From contig OZ316896.1 in assembly GCA_973895155.1 (NCBI GenBank), positions 12,400,001 through 12,464,000 of the forward strand: DNA of 64,000 bases. Direction: 5' to 3'. Made by a program: the position numbers and the translations under genes. The notes under the pieces are model-generated. The model did no database searches, was not told the origin of the DNA, and saw nothing but the letters and a program-made list of their open reading frames with translations. The DNA comes from Marsupella aquatica. Taxonomy: Eukaryota; Marchantiophyta. Below are positions 12,801-23,700 of the stretch, one piece after another; position 1 is the stretch's first letter, and each line of letters begins with the position of its first letter.

Positions 12801-14331
12801 AGGCATTGTAATAAGTGTTTTTTTTAGATTCGTATATTTTATTCATTTGGCACTTCCCAGTAACCAAATACAAGAGTTTGCAGAACGATACAATAATTAT
12901 ACCAGTCCCCCCAAAAAAAAATTTAAAAAAATGTAAACCCAATTCAATTGTCAAGGAACGTATTTGGGACATAGCATCACAGTCTGCCTATTGGCCAGGC
13001 TTGAGTTATAGTATAGACTTCACTTGAATTACGTCGTTTAACTTGTTTGGATGCTAGCCAGGCTCCACGAGGTTTCCTTTGCAAAGGTTCCCACTCATCG
13101 AACTTAATGTGGGTCACTGCCTCACAGAATACTTCATTACCATTGAAGATTGATGAGGTCTACAAGTCATCAACATAAACGTATCCCAGGGGTCCTACTT
13201 GGAGGGCCTAACATGATAAATAAATTTCTAGGAATAATCAGTACATATGCACTATTCATGTTGTGCATTACTCTTCTTCTGAAAATTTGCCTCAGTCATT
13301 TCCCTGCTCTTGTGAATCGTGACACCTGAGACCCAGGAAGTTTAAACCCTGGCCAAAAAATGATTTTTAAGGGTTTCTAGTTGCTATGCAATCCTCCTTT
13401 CCTGTATATACGCTTGCCTTTTAAGGTCCTTTCACTCTCCCCTGAACGTTTTTAATTTGGAACTGTTTTGCAGGAGTGCTTGTCATGGAGAGTTTGGAGC
13501 ATGCCCTGAAGCGAGGAGCAACCATTCTTGCTGAGTATTTGGGTGGTGGAGTGAGTTGTGATGCATACAACATGACTGACCCTCATGCTGATGGACGAGG
13601 AGTGGCATTTTGCATCGAGAGGAGCCTTGAAGATTCAGGAGTGTCTCGTGAAGAGGTCTGCTGAAGAGAACTTTGATGTCCACTGTTTGGCTAAATTACA
13701 TCATATTAAAACTCCTGGCTGCTTGCTAAACATCAACCCTTCCAATCAAATCCCTTCTAACCCTTTTTGGACTATTTGTGTAACAAAGTAAAATACTTGA
13801 ATGGACCCCATTGACGAATATATTCCATGAATGAAGGCAGTTTCCACAAAATTTGTTTATAAAATCAACTTTGCACTTCAATCTGCATGTGAATATCGTT
13901 TATTGAATACATATTTGTTCCCCCAACCCCATTAATTTGTTGGATATTTGTAATGGATGCACACCTTGCAGGTAAATTATGTCAACTGTCATGCAACATC
14001 GACTTTACTGGGTGATGTAGCAGAAATCAATGCACTAAAGAAGGTATGGACCACCAATGAGATGAGGGATGAGATGAAGATCAACAGCACAAAGAGCATG
14101 ATAGGGCACTCCCTCGGAGGTGCGGGAGGCTTGGAGGCCATTGTGACTGTCAAAGCCATCACCACTGGCTGGCTGCACCCAACCCTCAACCAGCAAGACC
14201 TTGACCCTGCTGTTGTATTTGACACTGTCCCAAACATCAAGAAACAGCATGCTGTCAACCTTGGCCTCTCCAACTCCTTTGGGTTTGGTGGCCACAACTC
14301 CTCCATTATCTTTGCCCCATACCTACCTTGA
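9862..14331 (+). CDS. KAS1: 3-oxoacyl-[acyl-carrier-protein] synthase I/II, chloroplastic
   Basis: Condensing enzyme of plastid type II fatty-acid synthesis: it joins malonyl-ACP to a growing acyl-ACP. The six-exon model is 9862-10042, 10767-11153, 11436-11727, 12345-12433, 13474-13655 and 13972-14331; all junctions are GT-AG and in frame, giving 496 residues, close to plant KAS I. Residues 1 to about 75 are rich in Ser, Ala and Arg, like a transit peptide. The thiolase fold starts at [15 protein letters not shown]. Catalytic residues are visible: Cys244 in STACATSNY, His384 in NCHATST, Lys418 in STKSMIGH and His423. The phrases SVYGN and IDRFD favour KAS I, while the C-terminus NSSIIFAPY is more KAS II-like. 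The start at 9862 has a good context (ATCATGGCA) and opens the transit peptide; TTG 9832 is in frame but not an ATG. Intron 3 holds a long pyrimidine-rich stretch (about 12000-12140). Confidence 0.93.
10511..10527. repeat. (GT)n microsatellite in KAS intron 1
   Basis: A run of GT dinucleotides followed by GAGAGA, inside the first intron of the KAS gene. Confidence 0.9.
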
Positions 14332-15660
14332 TGGATGACAATGGTGGTTTTAACCAACGAACCCTCATCTGGCCCGATCATCTGGTCTAGGCCTGGGTCT
14401 AGTCTGATCCCAGTCTGGTCAGATTGGCTGCCCACCAGTGAGTCTCTAGGTTTATGATGCAACCCTCTCTGTGTGGAACAATACTAGGTCACCCAATTTA
14501 ATCACGTTTACACTCCCACACCCTCAGTGATTCTTGAGGGCAGGCTAGGTGGACCATTTATATTGTACTATTGGTAACTGGAGATCCCCTTTAGAGGGAT
14601 TCCCATAAACTCTGGTCTTTTGAAAATTCAAAAACTTAGACTGGTCTACTTATTGTCATCACCCAAAGAAGACTCTGACTTGTGGTTTCCATTGCGCATA
14701 AGCAAATTGTCACATACATGTGGAGATACATGTTACTTTGGATTCAGAATGTTGTCTTTAGTGCCATTAATGATTTTAGTCCTCAAATATAAGATAGTGG
14801 TGGGTATAGTAGAGAGCATGGCTTCAGTGGGCAGAAGGACAACGTGAGGGATCCAAAACTAAACAAGGAACAACACCCAGAGCAAGGGCAAGGGAGGAAT
14901 GTAATCTTGAGGGGAAAAATAGGGAAGAATATGTTCAATTCCTTTTCATAGGAAAAAATCAATGAGGAATGTAATCTTAATGGAAAAATAAGGAAGAATA
15001 TCAACACCCTTTCATAGGAAGAAAGCATTGAGGCGTAGAGTAGTGAAAGTCAAGAGTGCAACTGAAGAATTGGGCTTGTAACAGCAGCATTTAGCATCAT
15101 ACGAGACTGATTGAGCATTCCAATACCAAGGATAAACACTGCAAAGATGGAGAAAACCTGATGAGGTGGTGCACATGACAAAGAAACAGCTTTTGCTGAA
15201 CAAGAAGGAAAGGGGAACAGATTTCCTGTCAAACAGAAGGTAACCGATGAAAGAGATCATGAAATACCTTTGGATAATAATATAATGGTGATGGAAGGAG
15301 GTATCTGATCAAGTGCAAATCATAGGAATGCCATTCCAGGGGGGGCTCAGGCAGCGCAAAAATGTGACCTGGCTTCCAAAAATGGTGGGCTGCAAAAATC
15401 TGTGGGCCATTTGGGGAAATGGGGAGAAAATCAAATTCCCAACACCACAGTCTGAAAAACTTTGTCTTGGGCAAAATGTGCCAGAAATCTGTTTTCTTTT
15501 GAAATAGGGATACCAATGATCCTCCAATGACACAGAAGCAAGGAAGACATCATCTGGTTTTTCCACCATTAGGCCATGCATGGGTTGATAATAGGCTCTG
15601 CCTTGGATATCTTTGCATATGACCCACATTGAAGGCAGCCTCCTAATGTTGTTTGAAAAG
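14332..15660. other. Intergenic spacer downstream of KAS
   Basis: Probably the KAS 3' UTR followed by spacer. Around 14895-15020 the phrase 'gaatgtaatctt..ggaaaaat..ggaagaatat' is repeated two to three times. No gene is supported. Confidence 0.45.
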
Positions 15661-15671
15661 TAGACTACCAG

Positions 15672-15975
15672 AGTGCCATCCTAGTGTAAACAAAAAATTT
15701 AAAATTTAAATTTTGGACCTGGCTGACAAAACTGTTCTAGAGTTTTATTGCAAATTTGCTGGTCATAAGGCAAATGACCATTGCAACCCTTGCAGTAATT
15801 TTGGAATGCAATTTTTAATAATATTCTAAGGATTTTGATGTAAACACTGACTTTTCAGTGTTTTCAATGTTTTAAAACTGAAAAACAAAAACCACAGAAT
15901 GATATTTTTGGGGTTGTGTATTTCTGGAATAAAGTTAATATGTGGTGCACATCCTGCTCAAACCAGGATGGCACT
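15672..15975. mobile_element. Possible miniature inverted-repeat element (304 bp)
   Basis: AGTGCCATCCTAGT at 15672-15685 is matched in inverted orientation by ACCAGGATGGCACT at 15962-15975, one mismatch over 14 bp. The AT-rich interior has no coding capacity. The phrase GTTTGAAAAGTAGACTA lies just outside the left end, and a near copy (GTTTGGAAAGTAGACTA) lies about 55 bp beyond the right end. No clean target duplication touches the ends, so the boundaries and the class are unproven. Confidence 0.35.
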
Positions 15976-16656
15976 AAGTCCCCATAATTTCAGGTATTGA
16001 CCAGTCACGTGGTCTCCCCATGCATGCGTTTGGAAAGTAGACTAATCCCAAAGTATCGAGGACTCTCATGTTCTCCCATTGCATTTGGCAATCTTTTTAT
16101 ATGGCTGTGAAAGCAAACTCAACCGTAGTAGGTGAGTTATGTGGCAAAAAACAGGATGTTGGGCCGGTCGAGCAATTTAGGGGCATTGGTACAGTTCTTC
16201 ATACCTTGCTGAATGTGGAGGATTGCCAAAGGACTGCACCAAAGATTGGAGTTCAAGAAACCTTAAAAGACTCCTTACTAGTTCGACAAAACAGACAATA
16301 CAAATCTTAATTTATTTGGCCTATGATCTTTATTCAACATAAGTGAGGAAGCAGTATTTTCCCTACCTATCTATTAACTTGGGGAGCTTGGGGGCCTAAT
16401 TAGCAAACACATATGCATGGGAATGGGGACTATTAGGGCCAAGATCAAAGGATGGATAAGAGAAATACAGGACAAAGGTGTGAGGGGAGCAGACATGGTG
16501 GGGAGTGACAAGCATGGGAGGAGGGCAGCATGAAAAAGAGAGGGATCCCTTCCCCAAAGTTACCCCATAGGATGAAGAAACAGAAAAGCTTAACATTATA
16601 TAAAAAGGTGAGATTCCCCACATTTTTGTTTACCAAAAGAAGTCTTCTTTCAAATT
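15976..16656. other. Intergenic, no gene seen
   Basis: Spacer between two miniature elements. The longest frame (about 16068-16310, +) has no domain signature and no splice context. Confidence 0.45.
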
Positions 16657-16918
16657 GAGGTATTCTATGTTGCGAGCAAACAGGAGATTTTGATAGCGAG
16701 ACAATAATGGTTTCAAATTTCAGTTGCTTTTTGGTGCCTTTTACATTTTTGGTGTTTTTTTAATGACTCCAGATTGCTAGGGAGCTCGCTAGAAAAAAGG
16801 GAGTCCCCAAAAGGGATGTTACCAACCAGGTAGTTGATAGCGAATAGGGGTCATGCAGGAATTTTTTTTGCTCGTGCGAGGAAATTTTTTACTGTTTGCT
16901 TGCACGTTACAATTACCC
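16657..16918. mobile_element. Mutator-like miniature element, copy 2 (262 bp)
   Basis: Same family and orientation as the copy at 5445-5742: the left end is GAGGTATTCTATGTTGCGAG and the right end is ..GCACGTTACAATTACCC. It is flanked by a perfect 9-bp direct repeat, TTTCAAATT, at 16648-16656 and 16919-16927. Compared with copy 1 it lacks one 17-bp internal repeat unit and about 20 bp near the middle. Two copies with different perfect 9-bp duplications show real transposition rather than segmental duplication. Confidence 0.85.
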
Positions 16919-16927
16919 TTTCAAATT

Positions 16928-17790
16928 GGGAGCTGCAAAACATGGGTATGAGGGAGTTGAAAAACATGGGGGTGAGGCCATCCAAAAAAGAACAGAATCC
17001 TTTGCACAGAACGCATCTTCACAGTCATGAGATACTGGAACATTGTTTTCCATTCTCATAAGGACTTGCCACCCATATGGGCCACCACTCAGTTAGAGCA
17101 TCCCGATCCATCACAGGGAATGCTTCCCTTGAGGGCAACTCTAGTGTTCAGCCCTAGCTCCTTTGTTGTTTAAACCACACCTGCCACTATAAAAGCCTCA
17201 TTCCATGGCTCACTACTCACCATAAAAGGTGGAACACTAGCACCTTTTGTGGAGTACTTGCCAAAAAAAACTTTTGCAATCAGCACCTTTTGTGGAGCTC
17301 AAAGCCCATTGCTGAATTTGTACTCTTGAGAATGAGAGCTACGGGTTACCCGTAGCCCTTTATAGGGGCAGGTGTGGTTTAATCGCCATTGGCCTCACCA
17401 AATGTAAACCCCCGTAAAACCTGGCGCTCCCGGGTTGTCAGAAGTTGTTGCCACACACCAGAAGTGGCTTGTTCGGGCGTGCAGTAGCCTTGCCCACCCA
17501 CTCTTGCCAAACGCTGTGAATGGTAGAGATAGTCCAACCTTGAGACACCCATGGCAACAAAGCAATTGGCGGAATGTACCAGCAGCAAGGAGTACCAATT
17601 TAGGTGGGGCTGTAGAGGGGGCTCTGTACGTGCCGCTCTCTGCCAAAGACGAGTTGGGACACCACTTGCCTTGAGGGGATCCTCTTAGTTGGGCCCATGG
17701 TACAAAAAAAACACTTGAGGCAAGGCCATCTCCCCCCGGTTTGACCTTGCCCGTCAAACTGGGTGAAAATGGCCGGCAAATCGGCAACCT
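16928..17790. other. Intergenic, no gene seen
   Basis: Spacer. The phrase 'gcaccttttgtggag' occurs twice at about 17250-17300. The block 17380-17800 is more GC-rich and has ORFs on both strands, but no recognisable domain; it may be part of an old element. Confidence 0.4.
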
Positions 17791-17799
17791 GGCACCCGG

Positions 17800-17985
17800 G
17801 CTCGGGAGTAGTCCGGGGGGGGTGGGTTCGGGTTCGGGGGGGTTCGGGTTCAGGGGCGGTTCGGGGGGGCTGTCCGGGTTCGGGTTTGGGTTCGGGGGCG
17901 GTCCGGGGGGGAAGTTCGGGTTCGGGGTCTGGCCGGGGAGAGGCGGTCCGGGGGGGTTCGGGTTCGGGTTCGGGTTCGGGTGAGT
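17800..17985 (+). repeat. GGTTCGGG-rich low-complexity array
   Basis: About 185 bases built from variants of GGGTTCGGG and GGGGGCGGT on the + strand. It gives long Gly-rich open frames in two phases, which are a by-product of the repeat. The G-runs are dense enough to suggest G-quadruplex potential. Confidence 0.85.
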
Positions 17986-18329
17986 TCGGGAGAATCTTAT
18001 CGAATATCCGTCAAATTGATCGTTTTCGGGCCGTCATTTGACAATTTGACGTGCCCGGCAAGACGTCAAGGTGCCCGTCAGGTTAAACCAGGCATCTCCC
18101 TTTGTCTCGCTCCATGAGAGCAACCATGCATAGGGCATCTCAAAGCTTCATAGTTATGGATGGTGACTTTTGGCCATACTTTTTTCATAGGTTAAGTGGA
18201 AGTTTTTTTTCATTAGCATCTGTAGTCATTTACATGAGTGATTTATGGTCATAGCATACTACCAATCTTCATGGAAAAAAGTTAGGGATCATTGACATTA
18301 CTTTGTACTTTTAGACAATACTTTACTTG

Positions 18330-18400
18330 TACTTGTATTTTTTATAGTACTATCTGACAGTACTTTGTACTTTTTGACAGTACTTTGTAGTTAAGGTCCA
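18330..18400. repeat. Short tandem repeat, 'acagtactttgtact' units
   Basis: Four degenerate copies of a unit of roughly 18 bp around TTTGACAGTACTTTGTACTT lie in tandem in AT-rich spacer. Confidence 0.6.
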
Positions 18401-18639
18401 TATATCAAATTTTGAACCTTAGAGCATGTCCAAGCTCTACCATAAACAAGGTCTTTGCAATTTTATGCTGTGACTGTTTTTTGGTCTACCTTTGATCCTT
18501 ATGGGGCACGTAAATAGGTAGCCTATAAGATATCCCAATCATATAACCATTTATGTCCTCAACCATATTTCAACATGCCCTATTAGGGTGTCTCAAAATA
18601 TGCTCATTTTTTGCTTTGACTCCATCCAGGACAGTTATG

Positions 18640-18762
18640 ATTCAAGCCAACGGTCATGACTGGTCAGGTGCCAATTGTGAGGCCTCACCCAATCACTGAT
18701 TCAAGACAGCGGTCATGACTGGTCAGGCACCAATTGTGAGGCCCCACCTAGTCCCGACCAGA
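18640..18762. repeat. Two-copy tandem repeat of about 60 bp
   Basis: The unit containing GGTCATGACTGGTCAGG and CCAATTGTGAGGCC occurs twice head to tail with few differences. Confidence 0.75.
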
Positions 18763-20705
18763 ATTGTAAGAGGCCCTGGTTTCACAAGAAGCACAATAAT
18801 AACATATACTAATAACATACACTGTGTGTTGTGACCCCACTCATTTTTCAGTACCAGGAAAAATATTTCCCTTGTGGTACCATGTTGTCGGTGCTCCCGA
18901 GTGCCTCACTGGCCTCCCTGAGGCGCCAATTTTTTTATATATATGAGACACCCCACCAGAAGGATGGAAACGCTGCATGAGGGAGAATTGTCGTTTATTC
19001 GTAGTACCATGTGGCGGAGATGAACGGCTGGATGGAACGGAACGCTTATTCTGACTTGACGGCCAATCAGCGAAGCGCACCACGTAAGAGGACGTCTTTC
19101 TTCCATTCCTTTCCTTTCCTTTCATTCCTTCCTGCCTTTCCTCCGTTTTCCTCCTCGCCGTCTTTCTTTCTTTCGTTCTTTTCGCATCTTCGTCTCGACG
19201 TTGTGGGCGATGCGGGCCAGGTGGGCCTCATCGCACAGAAAAGCGAGCGCAATGCATTCTGGTCTTTCGATTTCTGTTCTATTAATCTGAGTCTCTCCAT
19301 CATTATTGGGAGGTACAGTAGCTCGCCCCCTCGGTTGCGCTGTGCTGTGTACATTTTTCAGTCATAGAGCAGAGCTTGAGCGCGTCGGTGTTCAGCCTGC
19401 TTCTCTCATTCTAAGTGCCCACAGCCCGTTCATCGTCGTCATTAATCCCGGCGCACGAATACACGCACGCACGCACGCTCCTCTGCTGCCTGCTGCCTGG
19501 TGAGTGCTTGAGTGGAGTGAGTGGAGGCCGACAGACGGATGAATGAATTCTCAACGACGAGTGCGTCGTGAGTTCCTGTCATGATGTCTGCTGTCTGATG
19601 AGTGAACCACTGCTGTCGCAGATACGATCGCCGATTGGGAAGATGGCTTGGAATCCGGGGAAGGGGATGAGAAATAATTAATCGATGCATTATGTGCTGG
19701 AATCTCGCTCTTATTGAGAAGTGTAATTTTTTCGAGGTGCCTGCCATGGTTTTTAGGTGAAGGATGAGCTTCTGTTCGGGTGCATGATTTGCGTTTATGC
19801 ACATCATCTGTTTCTGAAGGGGTCGGGAATCCGTTACATTTGTCTGGCAATATTATGTATTTGACAAAAATCTGTTGGTAGTTGGATCTTTGGTTGTGAT
19901 TTTTCGAATTTGGGGAGGTATGGCGATGTCTGCTTGTTAGAGAGAATTTTCACATTTTGTACTTCGATTGTGGTCAATGTAGGAAGATAATGCAGTTTTC
20001 CTTCGGTTCGTCGCACTGAATCGCCGTTTAACGAGTGTTCGGCCAGATCTTTCGAACTTGTGAGGTGTTGAGAGACTTTTCATGGGACGAGCTGCTGTGG
20101 TTTACGAGACGGTCTAGTCAGCGAGGGGCTTGCGAATATGGCATTCGCTCGCGAAGCAAGGAGAGCAAGCTAGACTGTTGTGAAGTGTGAAGTTTTCACG
20201 AGGCTTGTCGTGGGACTGGAAAAGAAGCATAAGTAGAAACAAAAGCCGCCGGCCATTTGCCATCGAACCAGCGAGCTCTGAAAGTTTGAGACGTGGAGGA
20301 ACTCGATCGTGCTGACTTTTCTTCAAGAAGCTTTTCTGGCAAACCACTCCAGTGAAGGGAAACAGGTGGTGGATAATTCGGTCAGAGGGAGGAGGAGACG
20401 GAGCCGAATATATGATCGGAATCAGAGACGATTTCGACAAGAATTTCGAGGAGTATCTGTTTCAAGAACAGCACAAAACGGGGGCAGGAGTTTGTGCTGG
20501 ATCTGTTGGATCTCATGGCTACTGCTGGAAACAAAGGAAAGAGTCGAATCTGAGAGTGACGGACTGTAGGATGAATGAATGAAAAGGTCGTGGTTTAGTT
20601 GTTTCGTTGCCGAAGAGGACTTTTCGGCAAATTATTCTTGTACTTCTGCATAGGTCACGAAGGGGGATACAGGTAGAGCACGACGTTGGGGTAAAGCACG
20701 ATAGA
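18763..20705. other. Spacer and probable 5' region of the ABC transporter gene
   Basis: From about 19000 the sequence becomes less AT-rich, with pyrimidine-rich and CACG-repeat stretches (about 19455-19480); it probably holds the ABC gene promoter and leader. Several short frames (for example 20309-20569) resemble no known N-terminus and were not used. A non-coding 5' exon may be present, but I cannot place it. Confidence 0.4.
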
Positions 20706-23700
20706 ATGACAGTAAGCACGGTGGCCTCGTCATTTGGAGCCGGTTCCGGTGGCAATGGCAGCTCACAGGCCGGCCCGAAATTCTCATGGCTGCTACTGAA
20801 GAAAATGTGGCGCGTTGGCATAATATACTTTAAAGGCGACAGGAGGAAAAAAGCTTGCACATTGCTGGCCCTAGTGCTCTCTCTTTGTGCGATTTGTGCC
20901 GGTACACATTATGCCGACACCTTCTTCTCTTTACTTGGATTGAATCATGATCTAGTCGTCCTTGGATTGGTTTTTGCAACTTGAAAAGGTCTCTCAGCTG
21001 CAAATTTCTTTCTCCTTCTCTGATTTTCTCCAATTTAATTCTGCATTTATGCACAAAGATAGGTCATTACTTCGCAAAGTTGGGACTACCGTCATGCGGG
21101 AGAAGGAATCCAGTAGCTCTTAATCTGCTGATGTGAGTTTCGTATCTTTGGTGACGTGGTTTGGGCGAGGAATTGTGAAATTCGCTTTTCCATAATGGAC
21201 GAAGTGAGAAAGCAAAACTTAATTAAAATATACTCGTTTCTTGTTAAGCGTCCTCCAAAAGAGATCCTGAACTTTGTAACATCTTCGGTCCTCTCCGAAC
21301 TGTTCGTGAACTAGACTCTTTTCTGCGGGTTAAGGTGTTGGTCTGCTTTCGTACTCTGCTACTGCTGCAGGTATGTTTGTAGTGTTTTCATACATTCAGC
21401 GAGATTTCTCCACCGCAATCTCTCAGAAGGATGTGGAAGGGTTTCATGATGCGATTTGGAGGTTTATTGGCATCGTTGTCATTGCGGCTCCTTTATTTGC
21501 CACGTACCACTATGTTCAGGTGCCTTGTCCTTGCCAGATCGTTTGCATCTTTCAATTTGTGGTACGAGTTCATTATAGTGCATGCCTAGAGAAGCACAGA
21601 CCGACTGTGGGTTTACGGTAGCAAAAGCAAATCCTACTCGTATACAATTGGCTATTCTCTTGTACTTAATTTTCTCTAGCCTACTTAACGACGGTGGTTC
21701 GGATTTGAGAATATGGATTTTTTGGACATTGTCACCTGGTTTACTTATCAAGTGAATGCCGCGGATTTGTGCAGGACCTTCTATCCCTCGAGTGGAGAAT
21801 CTGGCTTTCGGAACTCCTTCTTTCCAACTATCTGTGTATGAACCTGCTGACATCTTGGACGAAGTTTTTATTTTCTTTAGAGAGCATATCTTATTCTGTT
21901 TTTAACTCAGACGTTTGGGTTATTCACACCCACAGAATCGAGCCGCGTAGTCATATTACGAGGAGATGGGAGCGTATTTGGTCAATGGATCCTGACTTCA
22001 TTTCTTAGTTGATCATGACTAATGTGATGCGTTGTTTGGTGATTCTGGGCATGAAGCCGATAGGGCTTATTTTGATTTGAAGATGGCTGGCAAGCTTGAT
22101 AACCCAGATCAACGCATCTGTGAAGATGTGGCTAGCTTTGTGAAGAACAGCGTAGAGATGATAGCCCTCGTCGGCAGCAAGATTCTCAATATCTGTGCAT
22201 TTACTGGTGTGCTCTGGTGGGTCTTGACCCCTCTAGTCCCGAGTGCGTAAGATGGTCGTTTAGTTTGCGAGTTCACTGTTTAGTGATATCGTTTGGGTTG
22301 TACTTTTGTCCGTTTTAAATGAATTAGAGCATGACTTTTTTGTTGTGAGGGATCCACGGAGGACACTGAAGTAGAGGTGACAGAAAGAAGGCAAAGTTTT
22401 ACGGAAAACTTCGGTTTTCTCAAAGCACGGGATCTTATTGAAGAGCTGTGCGTGTTGCAGGTCCATAACCCCACGATTGGTCTACTTTCTCTTAGGATAC
22501 TCATTGATCGGAACATATGTGACTGTGCGCCTTTTTGGCAAAAAGCTCATGCAACTGCAATTTCAGGTCTGTTCCAACTTGGCAAGCCAAATCAGCATCC
22601 ATGAATTCATGGATCTCTGGATATTCAATCAAGACCGTTACTAGTAAAGTTAGCATCATGAAAAAACCTAAAGAAATGAGAAAAAGCTTGTATGGTCACA
22701 ACCAGCTACTGCCATCTGTCAAATGTTGCTGTAAATCGTGAATAGTATTAAAGTGTAGTAAAGTGGACTTTGCATCACATGGGTTCCGGGTACATTATAT
22801 ACTGTATTTGGAATGTGAACAGAGCTTACAACGGGAGGCAGATTTCAGGTACTCATTAGTCAGACTTCGTGACAATGCGGAGTCTATTGCTTTCTACGGT
22901 GGGGAAGGCCATGAGTCTAAAAGTATAAAGGTCAGTTGGTACTAAATTAGTCAGATATTTCAATGCGCTTTTGTGGCTCTCATTACCTGGATATTTCACG
23001 AATTGGGCCATGAGCCACTCAGGACCGTGCAAGTCGTGAGTTTTTAATGTACCGGATTTCAATGTATTAGTGGCATGCCTAGCAGTCTTCGTACTTCTTA
23101 TGTGTTGTCCACTGTCAATTTCTGGCTGCAGGGGTTTTTCTCGGCCTTGGTTGCAAATACACGAGATATGATCTTGTGGCGTCGCCACCTGGCACTATTT
23201 AGCAATGCTTATGAATTCTCAATGCTGGTGGTCCCCTCTATTGTTATTGCTCCACGATACTTCGCAGGAGAGGCAAGTCTCGCAACACATCAATTTCTGA
23301 CTTTGTCTAAGTTATGAGTAAGTTTGACATATACCATTTTAATCTTACGTCTCCACGCATGGCTTGGAGATCCTCAGGCTCCCACAATCTAGCTGTGGGA
23401 CCAAAATGGTAAGTTGTGGCAAAAACACTAGATCCTAAGCAGGAGAGCCAGGCAATACGCCCTCAACAAGCCCAGTTAGGCTCCTTGTGCAAGTCTGGAT
23501 GTTTATTAACTGTTTCGTCAACCTCCAAAGAACACAGATTGACTGACGGGTAAATTTACCGAGTTGAGCTAACGACGATGAGTCTGGCTTGATGCTATCT
23601 GTGGAGATAAACTAGTATTGATAGATTTTCTACAAGTCATGATGGTCGAGTCAGGGATTTTTGCGATGATATTTTTTAATTTAGACCGCATGTGTAAATA

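Noticed and set aside
17741-18041. Gly-rich open frames on the + strand
   Set aside because: They exist in two phases because of the GGTTCGGG repeat; there is no start context, domain or splice logic.
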